The notes under the pieces were generated by a model. That model worked only from the letters and a program-made list of their open reading frames with translations. It was not told the DNA's origin and made no database searches. A stretch of DNA of 15,564 nt from Thalassospiraceae bacterium (GTDB lineage Bacteria > Pseudomonadota > Alphaproteobacteria > Rhodospirillales > Magnetovibrionaceae). The translations under genes were made by a program, and so were the position numbers. Shown here one piece after another: positions 13,408 through 15,564 of this stretch (the stretch's first letter is position 1; every line of letters starts with the position of its first letter). Location: positions 1 through 15,564 of the forward strand of contig DAOWFB010000136.1 in the NCBI GenBank assembly GCA_030638205.1, in the 5' to 3' direction.

Positions 13408-14739
13408 TTAAGAGCTATGCCCGCCCCGCCCGAACTCAGGATATGCTTCCAGCCCCAGTTCAGATTTATCGAGACCCATCATTTCTTCTTCTTCACCGGC
13501 GCGAATGCCGACGGTAAATTTCAGAAGCATCCAAAACGCCGCAGAGCTAATGGCAACAAAACTACCAATTGCCACAACACCCGTTAGCTGGGTGGCGAAA
13601 CTGGCATCCGCATTTGTAAGTGGAACCGCCATGGTTCCCCAGATGCCTGATAAAAGGTGGGCTGGAATTGCGCCAACAACATCATCGATCTTTAGCTTGT
13701 CCAAAAGTGGAACCGCAATAACAACTATGATGCCACCAACGGCGCCAATTAAAATTGCCGCACCAATTGTTGGTGTGTCCGGCCCGGCGGTAATTGAAAC
13801 CAAACCACCAATTGCACCGTTAAGCGCCAATGAAAGATCAGTTTTCTTGTAAAGCAACTGGGTCAGCAATGCGGCCCCAACCACACCACCGGCAGCGGCC
13901 ATGGATGTGTTGGCATAAATGTTGGCCATGGCAATTGCATCACCAGCCGTGCCTAGTGCTAGTTGCGAGCCACCATTAAAGCCAAACCAACCGAGCCACA
14001 AAATAAATGTGCCAACAGTTGCCAACGGCATGTTTGCCCCGGGTATGGGCTGGACACGGCCATTGGCGGCATATTTACCAATGCGTGGTCCTAAAATAAT
14101 TGCACCCATAAGCGCGGCCCAGCCACCGGTTGAGTGAACAATTGTCGAGCCGGCAAAATCAACAAAGCCAGCCTCGGAAAGCCAGCCGCCGCCCCACTGC
14201 CATGCACCCTGAATTGGGTAAATGAATGCGGTCAAAAGAACGACAAAGCCAAGAAACGGCCATAATTTTATACGCTCGGCCAAGGTGCCGGAAACAATAG
14301 AGGCCGCCGTGGCGACAAATACCATCTGGAAAAACCAGTCGGAGCTTGCCGAATAACCACCGCTGAAATCACCGGCACCGGCGGAGGCATCATCTGCGAC
14401 CCAAGGCAAAAACGTTCCCATAAACCCGCCATCAACACCCATGTACATCAGGTTGTAGCCCACGCCGTAAAAAGTAATACCGGCAATGGAAAACAGCATG
14501 ATATTTTTTAAACAAATTGTTGCGGTATTTTTAGAGCGCACAAGACCGGATTCAAGCATTGCAAAACCAGCGGCCATAAACATTACCAATGCACCAGAAA
14601 ACAAAAATGCAAAGGTGTTAAATACGTATTGTGTTTCTGCTTCCACGGCCGCAGATGCGGGCGAGCTGGCAAGTGCAAATAGCCCTGCGCCCAACACGCC
14701 ATATTTTTTAAGTGAAAAACTGCTTTTTATTATTTTCAT
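13408..14739 (-). CDS. amtB: Ammonium transporter AmtB
   Basis: A 443-residue inner-membrane ammonium channel. It begins with a cleavable-type signal peptide (residues 1-30, ending SPASA) as in AmtB proteins, followed by about 11 membrane helices. Pore residues visible are His202 (STIVHSTGGW) and His361 (IPAHLLSGIW), the Asp of VDFAGS, Phe of FQMVFVATAAS, Trp of WQWGGG, and Phe and Ser of WFGFNGGS. The C-terminal tail has the conserved GIRAGEEEEMMGLD region, which in E. coli binds the T-loop of GlnK. It lies 45 bp downstream of glnK with a good GGAGAG ribosome-binding site 7 nt before the ATG. The glnK-amtB order is the classic nitrogen-regulated operon, in which deuridylylated GlnK blocks the channel when ammonium is plentiful. 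Substituting LLS for the usual GVC after the second histidine is a mild oddity. Confidence 0.95.
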   Translation of the reverse strand: MKIIKSSFSLKKYGVLGAGLFALASSPASAAVEAETQYVFNTFAFLFSGALVMFMAAGFAMLESGLVRSKNTATICLKNIMLFSIAGITFYGVGYNLMYMGVDGGFMGTFLPWVADDASAGAGDFSGGYSASSDWFFQMVFVATAASIVSGTLAERIKLWPFLGFVVLLTAFIYPIQGAWQWGGGWLSEAGFVDFAGSTIVHSTGGWAALMGAIILGPRIGKYAANGRVQPIPGANMPLATVGTFILWLGWFGFNGGSQLALGTAGDAIAMANIYANTSMAAAGGVVGAALLTQLLYKKTDLSLALNGAIGGLVSITAGPDTPTIGAAILIGAVGGIIVVIAVPLLDKLKIDDVVGAIPAHLLSGIWGTMAVPLTNADASFATQLTGVVAIGSFVAISSAAFWMLLKFTVGIRAGEEEEMMGLDKSELGLEAYPEFGRGGHSS

Positions 14740-14784
14740 AGGATCTCTCCGTTTGGGTGTGTGCCCTTAGATTTAAAATGGCAC

Positions 14785-15123
14785 CTAAAGTGCATTGCCA
14801 TCTTTTTCGCCGGTGCGAATACGCATTACAGATTCAAGATCAACAACAAAGATTTTGCCGTCGCCTATTTGTCCGGAACCGGCCTCTGATTTGATCGCTT
14901 CCATTGCCCGGTCAACCAGGTCAGTTGGAACTGCGATTTCAAGTTTGACCTTGGGCAGGAAATGGACTTCGTATTCTGCACCGCGATAAATTTCTGATTG
15001 TCCGCGTTGGCGGCCGTATCCTTTGACCTCGCTAACAGTCATGCCTTCAACGCCAAGTTCGCCAAGTGCTGCGCGAACCGCGTCTAGCTTGAAGGGTTTA
15101 ATAATGGCCATGATAAGTTTCAT
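14785..15123 (-). CDS. glnK: Nitrogen regulatory protein PII (GlnK type)
   Basis: A 112-residue trimeric signalling protein that senses 2-oxoglutarate and ATP/ADP and is modified by GlnD. The sequence matches the family end to end: MKLIMAIIKPFKLDAVRAAL, GMTVSEVKGYGRQRGQSE, the T-loop with the uridylylation site Tyr51 in YRGAEY, the B-loop and C-loop regions TDLVDRAMEAI and GSGQIGDGKIFV, and RIRTGE near the end. Lys58 and Gln39 are present as ligand-binding residues. Its position directly in front of amtB points to the GlnK role of controlling the channel rather than a GlnB role, which would usually sit before glnA. The ATG has AAGGGA about 10 nt upstream. Expression is probably RpoN-dependent, from the promoter at 15220-15235, with a leader of about 85-90 nt. 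Confidence 0.95.
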   Translation of the reverse strand: MKLIMAIIKPFKLDAVRAALGELGVEGMTVSEVKGYGRQRGQSEIYRGAEYEVHFLPKVKLEIAVPTDLVDRAMEAIKSEAGSGQIGDGKIFVVDLESVMRIRTGEKDGNAL

Positions 15124-15165
15124 GTGGTTGGTTCCCTTTTGCTGGTGGCCTCGGTTTAAAAAATT

Positions 15166-15180
15166 CGATCAAATTGATCG
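15166..15180. promoter_or_regulatory. Perfect 15-bp palindrome in the glnK leader
   Basis: CGATCAA-A-TTGATCG has 7-bp arms around one central base. It lies about 40 bp downstream of the expected glnK transcription start and 43 bp before the ATG. It could be an operator acting as a roadblock or a small leader hairpin. Confidence 0.45.
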
Positions 15181-15219
15181 GCTCTTGCACCGGGTTTTTG
15201 TTCGGTACACCCCTTACAT

Positions 15220-15235
15220 TTCAAGTTCCGTGCCA
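15220..15235 (-). promoter_or_regulatory. Sigma-54 (RpoN) promoter of glnK-amtB
   Basis: On the minus strand TGGCACG-GAAC-TTGAA carries the complete -24 box TGGCACG, the right 4-bp gap and a -12 box TTGA in place of TTGC. It is about 100 nt upstream of glnK, the gene family most commonly controlled by RpoN and NtrC. Confidence 0.88.
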
Positions 15236-15463
15236 GTATTGGCCAGTTTGGGGATTTTCCTATTTACTGATTAGAATCAAAAGGTTATATATATTGTTGC
15301 CATAGCGTATTTAAATAAATCAGCATAATTTTGCTTAAAATATATGCAGCTAAATATTGATGATTATTATTTAGGCAATAATGATACCACCCAAAATTGC
15401 CGCTTAATCTGGCATAGTGGTGCAATAACTATGGGGACCTGAGGCTTTTAAAGAAGAATAAGA

Positions 15464-15564
15464 ATGAGCAAAAAAACAAAAACCGTAGATGTCTTGGTTG
15501 TGGGTGGTGGGCTTGCCGGTGGTACGCTTTCATTGGCGCTGGCGCATGGTGGCTTAAGCGTTGC
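15464..15564 (+). CDS. FAD-dependent monooxygenase, UbiH/UbiF/VisC family (5' end only)
   Basis: Only the first 33 codons are inside the window. They read MSKKTKTVDVLVVGGGLAGG followed by TLSLALAHGGLSV. This is a beta-alpha-beta dinucleotide-binding fold with the GxGxxG motif at residues 14-19, typical of flavoprotein aromatic hydroxylases. The wording of the segment matches the UbiH/VisC group that hydroxylates the ring of ubiquinone precursors. The ATG at 15464 is chosen because the Rossmann strand starts 8 residues later. An A-rich, weak ribosome-binding region precedes it. The exact ring position it would act on cannot be judged from this fragment. Confidence 0.75.
   Translation, partial: MSKKTKTVDVLVVGGGLAGGTLSLALAHGGLSV

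Larger units (their letters stand above)
15124..15463. other. Divergent control region between glnK and the UbiH-like gene
   Basis: This 340-bp non-coding stretch contains the glnK ribosome-binding site, a perfect palindrome at 15166-15180, the sigma-54 promoter at 15220-15235, and then a very AT-rich part (about 15280-15380). Further along is an inverted repeat GGCAAT/ATTGCC (15374-15379 with 15396-15401). I find no clear NtrC site. A GGTGCA half-site occurs at 15421. No convincing promoter for the plus-strand gene is visible. Confidence 0.6.

Noticed and set aside
15186..15203. TGCACC near the glnK leader as an NtrC site
   Set aside because: Only one half-site is present and it lies downstream of the promoter.
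15410..15426. TGGCATAGTGGTGCAA as a sigma-54 promoter for the UbiH-like gene
   Set aside because: The GG and GC elements are one base too close, and this spacing is strict for RpoN.
1..15564. Mobile elements, CRISPR arrays, tRNA or rRNA genes
   Set aside because: I found no transposase-like frame, no regularly spaced repeat array and no tRNA-like cloverleaf. The gene content is ordinary chromosomal.

Overview
The window looks like a chromosomal housekeeping segment of an alphaproteobacterium, probably Rhodospirillales-like, of moderate G+C content. This is inferred from the gene set and protein character: a DUF3576 lipoprotein beside leuS, a GTP cyclohydrolase II with a decayed RibB-like N-terminus, a lolA-ftsK pair next to glnK-amt-amt and a UbiH-family gene, and an alphaproteobacterial type porin. 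I see no mobile element, CRISPR array, phage gene, tRNA or rRNA.

Layout. Positions 1-2336 (minus strand) hold the 5' part of leuS, cut by the window edge and interrupted internally by two in-frame stops, preceded by a DUF3576 lipoprotein gene. Positions 2337-2968 are a 632-bp non-coding stretch leading to a highly expressed type porin gene (plus strand) with a strong terminator. Positions 4121-5457 hold a divergent pair: a degenerate thiamine-phosphate-synthase-like gene (minus) and a YggS/PLP-homeostasis gene (plus). An uncharacterised glycine-rich protein (5482-6120) and ribA (6366-7559) lie on the minus strand, with an orphan OmpR-type response regulator divergent from ribA. Between that regulator and lolA is a cluster of five hairpins packed into about 175 bp.

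Positions 8686-15123 are all minus strand: glnK then amtB, then a second amt paralogue, then ftsK then lolA. Both glnK and the second amt gene are preceded by almost identical sigma-54 promoter sequences, and a strong terminator separates amtB from the second amt gene. The two ammonium transporters therefore look like separately transcribed but co-regulated nitrogen-limitation units, with GlnK as the likely gate of the transporters. The window ends in the first 33 codons of a UbiH/VisC-family FAD monooxygenase gene on the plus strand.

The genes are mostly well-known families. The points worth a second look are the broken leuS, the sigma-54 pair, the hairpin cluster, palindromic operator-like sites in front of the porin and glnK genes, and two proteins that keep their fold but seem to lack catalytic residues (the ThiE-like protein and the N-terminal half of RibA).
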